From Caulobacter flavus (GTDB lineage Bacteria; Pseudomonadota; Alphaproteobacteria; Caulobacterales; Caulobacteraceae), in assembly GCF_003722335.1 (NCBI RefSeq), contig NZ_CP026100.1, positions 1,214,001-1,278,000 on the forward strand: a stretch of 64,000 nucleotides of DNA, written 5' to 3'. A program made the translations under genes and the position numbers. Shown one piece after another: positions 55,519 to 64,000 of this stretch. The notes beneath the pieces are model-generated. The model did not search any database, was not told where the DNA came from, and saw only the letters and a list, made by a program, of their open reading frames with translations. Each line of letters begins with the position of its first letter. The stretch's first letter is position 1.

Positions 55519-58110
55519 ATGGCCCGCTACAATCCCAAAGACACCGAGCCGAAGTGGCGCGCCGCCTGGGCGAACGCCAACACCTTCCTGACGCCGATCG
55601 CCCCCGACGCGCGTCCGAAGTACTACGTGCTCGAGATGTTCCCCTATCCGTCGGGGCGCATCCACATGGGCCATGTGCGCAACTACGCCATGGGCGACGT
55701 CGTGGCCCGCTACAAGCGCGCCCAGGGCTTCAACGTGCTGCACCCGATGGGCTGGGACGCTTTCGGCATGCCGGCCGAGAACGCGGCCATGGAGCGCGGC
55801 GTCCACCCCAAGGGCTGGACCTACGACAACATCGCCGCCATGCGCGAGCAGCTGAAAGCCCTGGGCCTGTCGGTCGACTGGTCGCGCGAGTTCGCCACCT
55901 GCGACCCGGAGTACTACGGCAAGCAGCAGGCCTGGTTCCTGCGCCTGCTGAAGCGCGGCCTGGTCTATCGCAAGGAAGCCTCGGTCAACTGGGACCCGGT
56001 CGACATGACCGTCCTGGCCAACGAGCAGGTCATCGACGGCAAGGGCTGGCGCTCGGGCGCGACGGTCGAGAAGCGCAAGCTGACCCAGTGGTTCCTGCGC
56101 ATCACCGACTACGCCGACGCCCTGATCGACGGCCTGAAGACCCTGGATCGCTGGCCCGAGAAGGTCCGCATCATGCAGGAGAACTGGATCGGCCGGTCCA
56201 CGGGCCTGCGCTTCAAGTTCCAGTTTGACGGCGAGGCGCCGGACGGCCTGGCCGAGGGCCTGGAAGTCTACACCACCCGTCCCGACACCCTGTTCGGCGC
56301 CAGCTTCGTGGGCATCGCCCCCGAGCACCCGCTGGCCGAGCAGCTGGCGGTCGAGAACCCCGACCTGCAGGCCTTCATCGCCGAATGCCGCAAGGGCGGC
56401 ACCTCTGAAGCCGACATCGAGGGCGCCGAGAAGCTGGGCCGCGACACGGGCCTGCGGGTGAAGCATCCGCTGGACCCGTCGATCACCCTGCCGGTGTGGA
56501 TCGCCAACTTCATCCTGATGGACTACGGCACCGGCGCGATCTTCGCCTGCCCGGCCCATGACCAGCGCGACCTGGACTTCGCCCGCAAGTACGACCTGCC
56601 GGTGCTGCCGGTGGTGCTGCCGGGCGGCGAGGATCCGGCGACGTTCACGGTCGGCAAGGAGGCCTATGTCGGCCCCGGCAGGATCTTCAACTCGGAATTC
56701 CTGGACGGCATGGAGGTCGAGGCCGCCAAGGCCGAGGCCGTCGCCCGCATCGAGGCCGCCGGCCAGGGCCAGGGCGCGACCGTGTATCGTCTCAGGGACT
56801 GGGGCGTCTCGCGCCAGCGCTACTGGGGCTGCCCGATCCCGGTCATCCACTGCGAGGCCTGCGGCCCGGTCTCCGTGCCGGAAGACCAGCTGCCGGTGAC
56901 CCTGCCCGAGGACGTCACCTTCGATCCCAACAAGCCGGGCAACCCGCTGGTGCGGCACCCGACCTGGAAGCACGTCAACTGCCCGTCGTGCGGCGCCCCG
57001 GCCGAGCGCGAGACCGACACGCTGGACACCTTCGTGGACAGCTCCTGGTACTTCGCTCGCTTCACCGACCCGACCGCCGCCGAGCCGATCGACAAGGCCT
57101 GCGCCGACCACTGGATGCCGGTCGACCAGTATATCGGCGGCGTCGAGCACGCGGTGCTGCACCTGCTGTACGCCCGCTTCATCACCAAGGCGCTGAAGGA
57201 CGAGGGCCTGCTGTCGGTGGACGAGCCGTTCGCGGGTCTGTTCACGCAGGGCATGGTCACCCACGAGGCCTACAAGAACGAGGCCGGCGAGTGGGTCGAG
57301 CCGTCGGACGTGGTGATCACGGCCGAGGGTAACAGCCGCACCGCCAAGCACGCCAAGACCGGCGCGCCGATCGTCATCGGCGACATCGAGAAGATGTCGA
57401 AGTCCAAGAAGAACGTCGTCGCCCCCGAGGACATCTTCGAGGCCTACGGCGTCGACGCCGCGCGCCTGTTCGTGATGAGCGACAGCCCGCCCGAGCGCGA
57501 CGTGCAGTGGACCAACTCGGGCGTCGAGGGCAGCTGGCGCTTCACGCACCGCCTGTGGAACGAGTTCGACAGCCAGCCGGCCGGCGACTTCGCTCACGAC
57601 GACGCCGACGAGGCGGCCCTGGCTCTGCGCAAGGCGGCCCACAAGCTGATCGGGTTCGTCACCGACAGCATCGAGGGCTTCCGCTTCAACAGCGGCGTGG
57701 CGCGCCTGTACGAGTTCCTGAACGCCCTGAAGGCCGCTCCGGCTGAAGGCGCGTCGCAGGGCGTGCTGGCCGCCCGCGTCGAGGCGCTGGACATCCTGGC
57801 CCGCCTGGTCGCCCCGTTCACGCCCCACCTGGCCGAGGAAGCCTGGGTGCGCCTGGGCCGTACGGGCATGGTGGTCGACGCGCCGTGGCCCAAGGCCGAT
57901 CCGGCCCTGGCCGCCGACGACGAGCGCGTGCTGCCGATCCAGATCAACGGCAAGCGCCGCGGCGAGATCAAGGTCAAGGCCGGCGCCCCGGACGACGAGG
58001 TGCAGAAAATCGCTCTGGCGGATCCCGCCGTCATGGCCCACCTTGAGGGCGTCACGGTCCGCAAGGTGATCGTCGTCAAAGACCGCATCGTCAACATCGT
58101 GGCGAACTGA
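55519..58110 (+). CDS. leuS: Leucyl-tRNA synthetase
   Basis: An 863-residue class I synthetase. The HIGH motif is in [16 protein letters not shown], the KMSKS motif in [12 protein letters not shown], and between them the CP1 editing domain ([21 protein letters not shown], with the conserved threonine and aspartate). The [12 protein letters not shown] and C-terminal anticodon domains are intact. It charges tRNA-Leu. lptE starts three bases after its stop. Confidence 0.98.
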   Translation: MARYNPKDTEPKWRAAWANANTFLTPIAPDARPKYYVLEMFPYPSGRIHMGHVRNYAMGDVVARYKRAQGFNVLHPMGWDAFGMPAENAAMERGVHPKGWTYDNIAAMREQLKALGLSVDWSREFATCDPEYYGKQQAWFLRLLKRGLVYRKEASVNWDPVDMTVLANEQVIDGKGWRSGATVEKRKLTQWFLRITDYADALIDGLKTLDRWPEKVRIMQENWIGRSTGLRFKFQFDGEAPDGLAEGLEVYTTRPDTLFGASFVGIAPEHPLAEQLAVENPDLQAFIAECRKGGTSEADIEGAEKLGRDTGLRVKHPLDPSITLPVWIANFILMDYGTGAIFACPAHDQRDLDFARKYDLPVLPVVLPGGEDPATFTVGKEAYVGPGRIFNSEFLDGMEVEAAKAEAVARIEAAGQGQGATVYRLRDWGVSRQRYWGCPIPVIHCEACGPVSVPEDQLPVTLPEDVTFDPNKPGNPLVRHPTWKHVNCPSCGAPAERETDTLDTFVDSSWYFARFTDPTAAEPIDKACADHWMPVDQYIGGVEHAVLHLLYARFITKALKDEGLLSVDEPFAGLFTQGMVTHEAYKNEAGEWVEPSDVVITAEGNSRTAKHAKTGAPIVIGDIEKMSKSKKNVVAPEDIFEAYGVDAARLFVMSDSPPERDVQWTNSGVEGSWRFTHRLWNEFDSQPAGDFAHDDADEAALALRKAAHKLIGFVTDSIEGFRFNSGVARLYEFLNALKAAPAEGASQGVLAARVEALDILARLVAPFTPHLAEEAWVRLGRTGMVVDAPWPKADPALAADDERVLPIQINGKRRGEIKVKAGAPDDEVQKIALADPAVMAHLEGVTVRKVIVVKDRIVNIVAN

Positions 58111-58113
58111 TCC

Positions 58114-58608
58114 ATGAAGCGTCTCCTGGCTGCCGCCGCCCTGCTTTCGACCCTGGCCCTGTCGGCCTGCGGCTTCACCCCGCTCTACGGCCAGCAAGGC
58201 GTCACGGGCGGGCTTGGGGCCATCGAGGTGGTGGCCGCCGAGGGCCGCGCCGGCTACCTGCTGCGCGAGCAGCTGGAGGACGCGCTGGCGCGCAACGCCA
58301 ACGTGCTGCCTTCGCACCGGCTGACCTACAAGGTCGAGGAACGGCGCTACGCCCGCGGCGTGCGCGTCGACAACGTCGCCAACCGCTACGAACTCAACAT
58401 GAAGGTCGAGTGGAAGCTCAGCGACGCGACCACGGGTTCGGAAGTCCGCAAGGGCGTCACCACGGCGGTGGTCACCTACGACGCCGCCGACCAGCCCTAC
58501 GCCGCCATCGCCGCCCAGCAGGACGGCCAGGAGCGCGCCGCCGCAGAGGTCGCCCGCAAGATCCAGCTGGAACTGGCCTCCTGGCTGGCCGGCAAGGCGC
58601 CCGCCTGA
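58114..58608 (+). CDS. lptE: LPS-assembly lipoprotein LptE
   Basis: A 164-residue lipoprotein with lipobox LSAC (MKRLLAAAALLSTLALSACG) followed by GFTPLYG, the typical start of LptE in alphaproteobacteria. The mature domain (YKVEERRYARGVRVDNVANRYELNMKVEWKL) fits the LptE fold. It plugs the LptD barrel to insert LPS in the outer membrane. It lies between leuS and holA in one operon. Confidence 0.9.
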   Translation: MKRLLAAAALLSTLALSACGFTPLYGQQGVTGGLGAIEVVAAEGRAGYLLREQLEDALARNANVLPSHRLTYKVEERRYARGVRVDNVANRYELNMKVEWKLSDATTGSEVRKGVTTAVVTYDAADQPYAAIAAQQDGQERAAAEVARKIQLELASWLAGKAPA

Positions 58609-58612
58609 CCTC

Positions 58613-59668
58613 GTGGCCATTCTCTCCAAGCGGCAGGACGTCGAGCGGTTCCTGAAGGACCCGACCCCCGACATCCGCGCCGTCGTGATCTACGGCAAGG
58701 ACCGGGGCGTGGTGCGCGATCGCGCCACCCAGCTCGCCCACAAGGTGGTCGAGCGGCCCGACGATCCCTTCGACACGGCGCTGCTGACCGAAAGCGACCT
58801 CGACGCCCAACCGGGCAAGCTGGAGGACGAGCTGGCGGCCCTGTCGATGATGGGCGGCAAGCGCCTGGTGCGCCTGCGGCTCACCGGCGAGAAGGCCGGT
58901 CCCGACAAGCAGGCGGCCGAGGCCCTGACGGCCCACGTCGAGGGCCGGCTCAATCCCGAAGCCTTCTTCCTGGTCGAGGCCGGGGCGCTGGGCCGCGACT
59001 CCGCCCTGCGCAAGACGGGCGAGAAGGCCGGCGGCTGCTACGTCATTCCCTGTTACGAGGACGAGGTCGGCGACATGGCGCGCCTGACCCGCGACGCTCT
59101 GTCCCGCGACGGCGTCAGCCTGAACGGCGAGGCGCTGGACCTGTTCGTCAACCGCCTGCCCAAGGAGCGCGGCGTCGCCCGCGCCGAGATCGAGCGCCTG
59201 GCGCTTTATCTGGGCCCGAATAGCGGCGTGGTTGCCACGCCCGCCGACCTGACCGACTTCCTCGGCGTCGAGCCGGAGGCCTCGCTGAGCGACGCCGCCG
59301 CCGACGCCTTCGGCGGCAAGCTCGGCGCGGCTCAGGCTGGCCTGCGCCGCGCGGCCCAGGAAGGCGAGGGCGGTCCGGCCGCCGTGCGCGCCATGGGCTA
59401 TTATCTGGGCCGTCTGCGCCGCACCCTGACCCTGCACAAGAACGGTGTCGACCTGGGCGCCGCGGCCAAGGCCTCGGGCGTGTTCTGGAAGACCGAGCGC
59501 GAGTTCCTTCGCCAGGCTCGCGCCTGGACGCTGGAGCACCTGCTCACCGTGCAGCAGGACATCCTGGTCGCCGACAAGGCCTGCAAGACGTCCGGCTCTC
59601 CCGACCAGCTGATCGCCGAACGCCTGGCCCTGCAGATCGCCGGCCGGGCGCGGCGGCTGGGGCTGTAG
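58613..59668 (+). CDS. holA: DNA polymerase III delta subunit HolA
   Basis: A 351-residue protein with a GTG start at 58613: the N-terminal AAA-like fold includes IRAVVIYGKDRGVVRDRA and ERPDDPFDTALLTESDLD, then LVRLRLTGEKAGPDKQAAEAL, and the C-terminal collar region (MGYYLGRLRRTLTLHK). It opens the beta clamp in the clamp loader. Overlap with lptE is four bases apart. In many alphaproteobacteria it stands next to parB; here murJ follows. Confidence 0.93.
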   Translation: MAILSKRQDVERFLKDPTPDIRAVVIYGKDRGVVRDRATQLAHKVVERPDDPFDTALLTESDLDAQPGKLEDELAALSMMGGKRLVRLRLTGEKAGPDKQAAEALTAHVEGRLNPEAFFLVEAGALGRDSALRKTGEKAGGCYVIPCYEDEVGDMARLTRDALSRDGVSLNGEALDLFVNRLPKERGVARAEIERLALYLGPNSGVVATPADLTDFLGVEPEASLSDAAADAFGGKLGAAQAGLRRAAQEGEGGPAAVRAMGYYLGRLRRTLTLHKNGVDLGAAAKASGVFWKTEREFLRQARAWTLEHLLTVQQDILVADKACKTSGSPDQLIAERLALQIAGRARRLGL

Positions 59669-59682
59669 AGGTCCAAGGGCCG

Positions 59683-59785
59683 TGCGTCCTTCGAGGCCCG
59701 CTTCGCGGGCGCCTCAGGACGAGGAAGTCAGAGCCAACAGTCCCCATCCTGAGGTGCGAGCCGTAGGCGAGCCTCGAAGGACGCA
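59683..59785. repeat. Palindromic repeat family B, copy 2
   Basis: Outer arms TGCGTCCTTCGAGGC / GCCTCGAAGGACGCA are identical to copy 1 (34021-34137); the inner stem is less perfect (CCTCAGGACGAGG with CCATCCTGAGG). It lies exactly at the holA-murJ junction, 15 bases after holA. Confidence 0.9.
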
Positions 59786-59878
59786 CGGGCCGGGTCTCGA
59801 ATGCACTTTGCGTCAAACCTCGGTGCAGTTCCCGCGCCCCGGCTTGACGCCCTCACGCGCAGCGCCCAGAAGCCGGAC

Positions 59879-61519
59879 GTGACCGACACGCCCGCCGCCC
59901 CGCCCGAACCGACGTCCGCCGCGCCCGCCAAGAAGGGCGGAGGGCTGCTGAAGTCGTCGATGATCTATTCCGGCCTGACCCTCGTCAGCCGGTTCATGGG
60001 CTTCGTGCGCGACCTGGCCATGTCCTACCGCATGGGGGCCAGCGCCACACCGGCCGCCGACGCCTTCGCCACGGCCCTAGCCTTCCCCAATCTGTTCCGG
60101 CGGTTCTTCGCCGAGGGCGCCTTCGCGGCCGCCTTCGTGCCGGCCTACGCCAAGTCGCTGCAGGACGACGGCGAGGAAAAGGCCGACGTCATGGCCGCCG
60201 ACGCCATGGCCACCCTGGCCGCGGCCACCATCATCATCACGGTGATCTGCCAGCTGGCCATGCCCTGGCTGATGATGCTGATCAGCCCCGGCTTCGCCGC
60301 CGACCCGGCCAAGTACAAGCTGGCCGTGCTGCTGACCCAGATCACCATGCCCTACCTGCCGTGCATGGCCATCGTGGCCCACCTGTCGGGCGTGCTGAAC
60401 GCCCGCGACCGATTCATCCTGTCGGCCGGCGCGCCGGTGCTGCTGAACATCGCCACCCTGGCCTTCATCCTGCCGCAGAGCGACCCGATCGACGCGGCGG
60501 TGTGGGGGGCGGCCGGCGTGGTCGTGGCGGGCGTGGCCCAGGCGGCCCTGCTGGTCTGGGGCGTCAACAAGTCCGGCGCCAAGGTCCACTGGCGGCTGCC
60601 GCGCCTGACCCCCGAGGTGAAGGCCCTGATCGGCAAGGCTATTCCCGGCGCTCTGGCGGCCAGCGCCACCCAGGTCAACATCTTCATCTCCGGCAACCTG
60701 GCCAGCCACGTCCCCGGCGGACGCACCTGGCTGGCCACGGCCGATCGCCTCTACCAGCTGCCGCTGGGCCTGGTGGGCGTGGCCATCGGCGTCGCCCTGC
60801 TGCCGCGCCTGTCGCGCGCCGTGAACACCGGCGACGGCGACGACGCCCAGAGCGCCATGGACCAGGCCATCGCCCTGGCCCTGGCCTTCACCCTGCCGGC
60901 CGCCGCGGCCCTGGTGGCGATGCCCGGCTTCCTGTCGGACGGCCTCTACACGCGCGGCGAGTTCACCGCCTTCGACGCCAGCCAGACGGCCTCGGCCCTG
61001 TTCTTCTACGGTCTGGGCACGCCGGCCTTCGTGCTGCAGCAGCTCTATTCGCGGGCCTTCTTCGCGCGCGGCGACACCAAGACGCCGATGCGCTTCGCCC
61101 TGGTCTCGGTGGCGGTGAACATCGCCTTCGGCATCGTGCTGTTCAACCTGGTGGGCGTGAAGGGCATCGCGGCGGCGACCGCCATCGCCTCGTGGCTCAA
61201 TGTCGGCCAGATGGCCTTCACCCTCTGGCGCAAGGGTCACTACGGCCCATCGGGCCAGACCTGGTCGCGGGTCACCAAGATCCTGCTGGCCAGCCTCGGC
61301 ATGGGGCTCGTCCTGGCGGCGGCCTCGCACTGGCGGCCGCTGATCGAGGCGCCGCTCGAGGCGATGGGGCTGCGCGGTCACGTGATCGGGGCCAAGGAAA
61401 TCGCCCTCGTGCTGACCGTGCTGGTCGGCGGCGGCCTCTATTTTCCGCTGCTGTTCCTGTTCGGCGGGGTCAAGCCCAGCGAGCTCAAGGCCGCCCTGCG
61501 GCGGCGCAAAGCAACCTAG
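59879..61519 (+). CDS. murJ: Lipid II flippase MurJ (MviN)
   Basis: A 546-residue protein with 14 or so membrane helices: SSMIYSGLTLVSRFMGFVRD, NLFRRFFAEGAFAAAFVPAYAK and LYQLPLGLVGVAIGVALLPRLSR are MurJ hallmarks. It flips the peptidoglycan precursor lipid II. The start is unsure: a GTG at 59879 is used, but an ATG at 59801 would add 26 residues next to the repeat. In many alphaproteobacteria murJ follows glnD; here it follows holA. Confidence 0.93.
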   Translation: MTDTPAAPPEPTSAAPAKKGGGLLKSSMIYSGLTLVSRFMGFVRDLAMSYRMGASATPAADAFATALAFPNLFRRFFAEGAFAAAFVPAYAKSLQDDGEEKADVMAADAMATLAAATIIITVICQLAMPWLMMLISPGFAADPAKYKLAVLLTQITMPYLPCMAIVAHLSGVLNARDRFILSAGAPVLLNIATLAFILPQSDPIDAAVWGAAGVVVAGVAQAALLVWGVNKSGAKVHWRLPRLTPEVKALIGKAIPGALAASATQVNIFISGNLASHVPGGRTWLATADRLYQLPLGLVGVAIGVALLPRLSRAVNTGDGDDAQSAMDQAIALALAFTLPAAAALVAMPGFLSDGLYTRGEFTAFDASQTASALFFYGLGTPAFVLQQLYSRAFFARGDTKTPMRFALVSVAVNIAFGIVLFNLVGVKGIAAATAIASWLNVGQMAFTLWRKGHYGPSGQTWSRVTKILLASLGMGLVLAAASHWRPLIEAPLEAMGLRGHVIGAKEIALVLTVLVGGGLYFPLLFLFGGVKPSELKAALRRRKAT

Positions 61520-61590
61520 AGACCTTGTCCGATGCGCGTCGGAACGGTAACGAGCATGCCCATGGCTCCGATCGGTTCCCTCGCGCCGCG

Positions 61591-61689
61591 ATGGCGCAGC
61601 TTCCGCTGAACCCGATCGCCGCGTCTCCGGACGCGGCCCGCGCCCCCGTGCGCGCCGCCATTCCGACCGTTTCCGACATCCAAGGCTGA
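61591..61689 (+). CDS. Possible 32-residue leader ORF before trpS
   Basis: The frame [20 protein letters not shown]... ends five bases before the trpS ATG. It has no clear ribosome site, no tryptophan codons and no family. It may be chance coding in the 174-base murJ-trpS gap. Confidence 0.2.
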   Translation: MAQLPLNPIAASPDAARAPVRAAIPTVSDIQG

Positions 61690-61693
61690 AGCC

Positions 61694-62737
61694 ATGACCG
61701 ACCAAGCTCCCGTTCCGTACGCGGGTCCCAAGCGCAGCCTGTCCGGGATCCAGGCCTCCGGGGCCCTGCACCTGGGCAACTATCTCGGCGCCCTCAAGCG
61801 CTTCGTCGACATCCAGGACGAAGAGCCCTTCATCTTCGTCGCCGACATGCACGCCATCACCGTCTGGCAGGATCCGGCGGTGCTGGCCCAGCAAACCCGC
61901 GAGATCGCCTGCGCCTACATCGCCGCGGGCCTGGATCCCAAGAAGGCGACGATCTTCCCGCAGTCGGCCGTGCCGGCCCACGCGGAACTGGCCTGGATCT
62001 TCAACTGCGTCGCGCGCCTGGGCTGGCTCGACCGCATGACCCAGTTCAAGGAGAAGAGCGGCAAGCACAAGGAGCGCAGCTCGGTGGGCCTCTACACCTA
62101 CCCGGTGCTGCAGGCGGCCGACATCCTGCTCTACAAGGCCACCCACGTGCCGGTGGGCGAGGACCAGAAGCAGCACCTGGAACTGACCCGCGACATCGCC
62201 CAGAAGTTCAACAACGACTTCGGCGCGCCGGGCGGCCAGCCGGCCTTCTTCCCGGTCACCGAGCCGGTGATCGAGGGGCCCGCCACCCGCGTCATGAGCC
62301 TGCGTGACGGCACGGCCAAGATGAGCAAGTCCGATCCGTCGGACGCCTCGCGCATCAACCTGATGGACGACGCCGACGCCATCGCCGCCAAGATCCGCAA
62401 GGCCAAGACCGATCCCGAGCCGCTGCCCGAGAGCGTCGAGGGCCTGGCCGAGCGTCCGGAAGCCCGCAACCTCGTGGACATCTACGCGGCCTTGTCGAGC
62501 ACCACTCGCGCCAAGGTCATCGAGGAGTTCGGCGGCAAGGGCTTCGGCACGTTCAAGCCGGCCCTGGCCGAGCTGGCGGTCGAGGTGATGAGCCCGATCG
62601 GCGCGCGCATGCGCGAGCTGACCGGCGACCCGGCCCAGATCGACGCCATCCTCAAGGACGGTGCCGAGCGCGCCCGCGCCGTGGCCGAGCCGGTCGTGGC
62701 CGAGACCAAGAAGCTCGTCGGCTTCTGGGGCGCGTAA
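61694..62737 (+). CDS. trpS: Tryptophanyl-tRNA synthetase
   Basis: A 347-residue class I synthetase: [21 protein letters not shown] carries the HIGH-equivalent [19 protein letters not shown] and the KMSKS motif in [16 protein letters not shown]. It charges tRNA-Trp. It follows murJ, the normal alphaproteobacterial order, and precedes a nfu gene. Confidence 0.97.
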   Translation: MTDQAPVPYAGPKRSLSGIQASGALHLGNYLGALKRFVDIQDEEPFIFVADMHAITVWQDPAVLAQQTREIACAYIAAGLDPKKATIFPQSAVPAHAELAWIFNCVARLGWLDRMTQFKEKSGKHKERSSVGLYTYPVLQAADILLYKATHVPVGEDQKQHLELTRDIAQKFNNDFGAPGGQPAFFPVTEPVIEGPATRVMSLRDGTAKMSKSDPSDASRINLMDDADAIAAKIRKAKTDPEPLPESVEGLAERPEARNLVDIYAALSSTTRAKVIEEFGGKGFGTFKPALAELAVEVMSPIGARMRELTGDPAQIDAILKDGAERARAVAEPVVAETKKLVGFWGA

Positions 62738-63128
62738 GCGATTTAGTCGATAATATCGGCGATATTTCGCCGATAATTATTCGAGTCTTATCAGCATCTT
62801 AGGTTCTGGACTCGGCTTGCCGAGTCGCGTTAACGAATTGGAGTAGGCGGCGACTCGACCTCGCCGCCTGCATCCGGGCCGTCCTAACCGAAGCGTTGTT
62901 TCGGTCCGCAGCCCTGTTGGGGGAACCCGAAGGGGCTGCACATCGTGTGGCCCCTTCACCAGTTGTTGTGTGACCCACAAAAAGTGTCGCCACACACAAC
63001 AAAAACATCGGTACCTGTAAGGGTAAATAGCGTCAACAGCGCGTATGCGAGCGCCGTCCGCATCAAAACTGACCTTCTGGATAGCTACAGGTCTTGTTCA
63101 TGGCCTCTTCGCGGGCCACATGTCCCGC
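62738..63128. other. 391-base gap after trpS with four GANTC sites and stem-loops; candidate small RNA or complex promoter
   Basis: GANTC occurs four times in 74 bases (62783-62787, 62809-62813, 62822-62826, 62852-62856). The 62738-62850 part is AT-rich with symmetric ATATCGGCGATATTTCGCCGAT. Further on are GCAGCCC...GGGGCTGC (62911-62941) and TTGTTGTGTG / CACACAACAA (62963-62972 with 62993-63002). No coding sequence is convincing. A promoter for nfu or for an RNA gene is likely. Confidence 0.5.
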
Positions 63129-63701
63129 ATGTTCATCCAGACCGAAACCACGCCCAATCCCGACGTGCTTAAGTTCCTCCCCGGCCGCGAGGTCCTGGTG
63201 GACGGCGCGCGGGAGTTCCGCACCCCCGAGGAGGGCGAGGCCTCGCCGCTGGCAGACGCCCTGTTCCGGCTCGGCGACGTGACGCGGGTGTTCTTCGGTC
63301 CGGACTTCCTGACGGTGACCAAGGGCGAGGACGCCCAGTGGCCGCACCTGAAGGCCCCGATCCTGGCGGCGATCATGGACCACTTCACCAGCGGCCGCCC
63401 GCTGCTGCTGAGCGAGGAGGCCGCCGGCGGCCACGACGAGGACGGCGTCTACGACGACGAGACCGCCCAGATCGTCTCCGAGATCAAGGAGCTGCTCGAC
63501 ACCCGCATCCGTCCGGCCGTGGCCCAGGACGGCGGCGACATCGTGTTCAGCCGCTTCGAGCCGGCCACCGGCGTGGTCTGGCTGCACATGCGCGGCGCCT
63601 GCTCGGGCTGCCCGTCGTCGGCGGCGACGCTGAAGTCGGGCGTCGAGAACATGCTCAAGCACTACGTGCCCGAAGTGACCCGGGTCGAGCAGACGCTCTG
63701 A
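63129..63701 (+). CDS. NifU-family Fe-S cluster scaffold (Nfu)
   Basis: A 190-residue protein. The N-terminal Nfu_N domain starts MFIQTETTPNPDVLKFLPGR; the C-terminal NifU domain ends with the cluster-binding CSGCPSS. It carries 4Fe-4S clusters to target proteins. Starts at 63120 or 63045 are also possible; 63129 matches the family. It follows trpS, as in many rhizobia-like genomes. Confidence 0.93.
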   Translation: MFIQTETTPNPDVLKFLPGREVLVDGAREFRTPEEGEASPLADALFRLGDVTRVFFGPDFLTVTKGEDAQWPHLKAPILAAIMDHFTSGRPLLLSEEAAGGHDEDGVYDDETAQIVSEIKELLDTRIRPAVAQDGGDIVFSRFEPATGVVWLHMRGACSGCPSSAATLKSGVENMLKHYVPEVTRVEQTL

Positions 63702-63811
63702 TCCATGGCCTACGGGGCGGGTTTTCCGCCCCGGGCGCCTTGCGCGATCCGCTGGGATCCCCATACTGTAACTACATAAGTTGCGATTATGGTTTCCTAT
63801 AAGGATCGCTG

Positions 63812-64000
63812 ATGTCCAAGCTCGACTCCGCCGCTCTCGCCCAGCTGTTCACCGAGGCGCGCACGCGCAACGGCTGGAAATCCGACCCCGTGCCGGAAGC
63901 GGTGCTGCGCGAGCTGTACGACCTGGTGAAGTTCGGCCCGACCGCCGCCAACTCGACCCCGGCCCGCTTCGTCTTCGTGACCAGCCCGGAAGCCAAGGAA
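63812..64000 (+). CDS. RutE-like nitroreductase (malonic semialdehyde reductase), cut by window edge
   Basis: The first 63 residues, [20 protein letters not shown]..., with [25 protein letters not shown], resemble E. coli RutE, an FMN enzyme reducing malonic semialdehyde in pyrimidine breakdown. AAGGA lies six bases upstream of the ATG. The rest lies outside the window, and no other rut gene is visible. Confidence 0.8.
   Translation, partial: MSKLDSAALAQLFTEARTRNGWKSDPVPEAVLRELYDLVKFGPTAANSTPARFVFVTSPEAKE

Noticed and set aside
54835..58674. A 1279-residue open frame on the minus strand
   Set aside because: It lies antisense to leuS-lptE and its sequence has the His/Gly/Asp/Val composition of GC-rich shadow frames; leuS motifs on the plus strand are complete.
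61533..61693. Tryptophan attenuator before trpS
   Set aside because: The short ORFs have no tandem Trp codons and no terminator/antiterminator pair was found.
62738..63128. SRP RNA, 6S RNA or tmRNA in the trpS-nfu gap
   Set aside because: The conserved core sequences of these RNAs were not recognised; only an unnamed candidate is reported.

Overview
This GC-rich (roughly 68-70%) window is an origin-proximal chromosome segment of an alphaproteobacterium of the genus Caulobacter or a very close relative. ParB, ParA, DnaA and AlkB read almost like the C. crescentus proteins, the parS sites have the Caulobacter/ParB consensus GTTTCACGTGAAAC, GANTC (CcrM) sites cluster in a few regulatory gaps, and one promoter has the TTGACG...GCTATA shape described for the Caulobacter housekeeping sigma factor. 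Protein identities come from motifs and remembered family sequences; no search was run.

Layout. 0-8 kb: a cut-off quinone oxidoreductase and a dienelactone hydrolase (minus), then the tightly overlapping plus-strand cluster DUF6489-mnmE-mnmG-rsmG-parA-parB with three parS sites. 8-24.5 kb: mostly minus-strand core genes glnD, mutS, a CobT-like VWA protein, dnaJ, dnaK, an M1 aminopeptidase, dnaA and rpsT, with alkB and a small TonB-domain protein on plus. 24.6-29.6 kb: enoyl-CoA hydratase, TraB/GumN protein and mutM, then divergent ubiE-ubiB. 29.7-32.4 kb: HIT protein, mesaconyl-CoA hydratase and malate dehydrogenase.

32.4-44 kb is the accessory part: a low-GC DUF3800 gene, a CBS protein, an HxlR/QorB-like divergent pair, DUF1993, a 34-residue membrane peptide, an AraC-alkyltransferase fusion, DUF2244/nth, a MarR/MFS divergent pair, PadR-DUF2218, a lipoprotein, oxyR and an ATP-grasp enzyme. 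Several regulators have a clear inverted repeat next to their start. 44-48.3 kb: an adenosine-kinase-like gene followed by hisB-hisH-hisA-hisF-hisE with overlapping stops and starts. 48.5-54.6 kb: the envelope and protein-export genes smr, mltA (frameshifted), timA and secB, an OmpR-type regulator, an L,D-transpeptidase-like gene, yggS, a thiE-like gene and an ntrZ-like gene. 54.8-64 kb: a DUF3576 lipoprotein, leuS-lptE-holA, murJ, trpS, a nfu-type Fe-S scaffold and the start of a rutE-like nitroreductase.

The main structural point is gene order. glnD (next to parB) and murJ (next to holA) sit at opposite ends of a roughly 52-kb block. In many alphaproteobacteria glnD precedes murJ-trpS, and parB is followed by holA-lptE-leuS. 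A single inversion with ends at about 7.8 and 59.7 kb would restore both. Other points of interest are a frameshift in mltA at a run of seven G, a palindromic repeat family with compensatory changes in its central stem, a GANTC-dense structured gap after trpS, and several unreported-looking operators. No tRNA, rRNA, insertion sequence, prophage or CRISPR array was seen.
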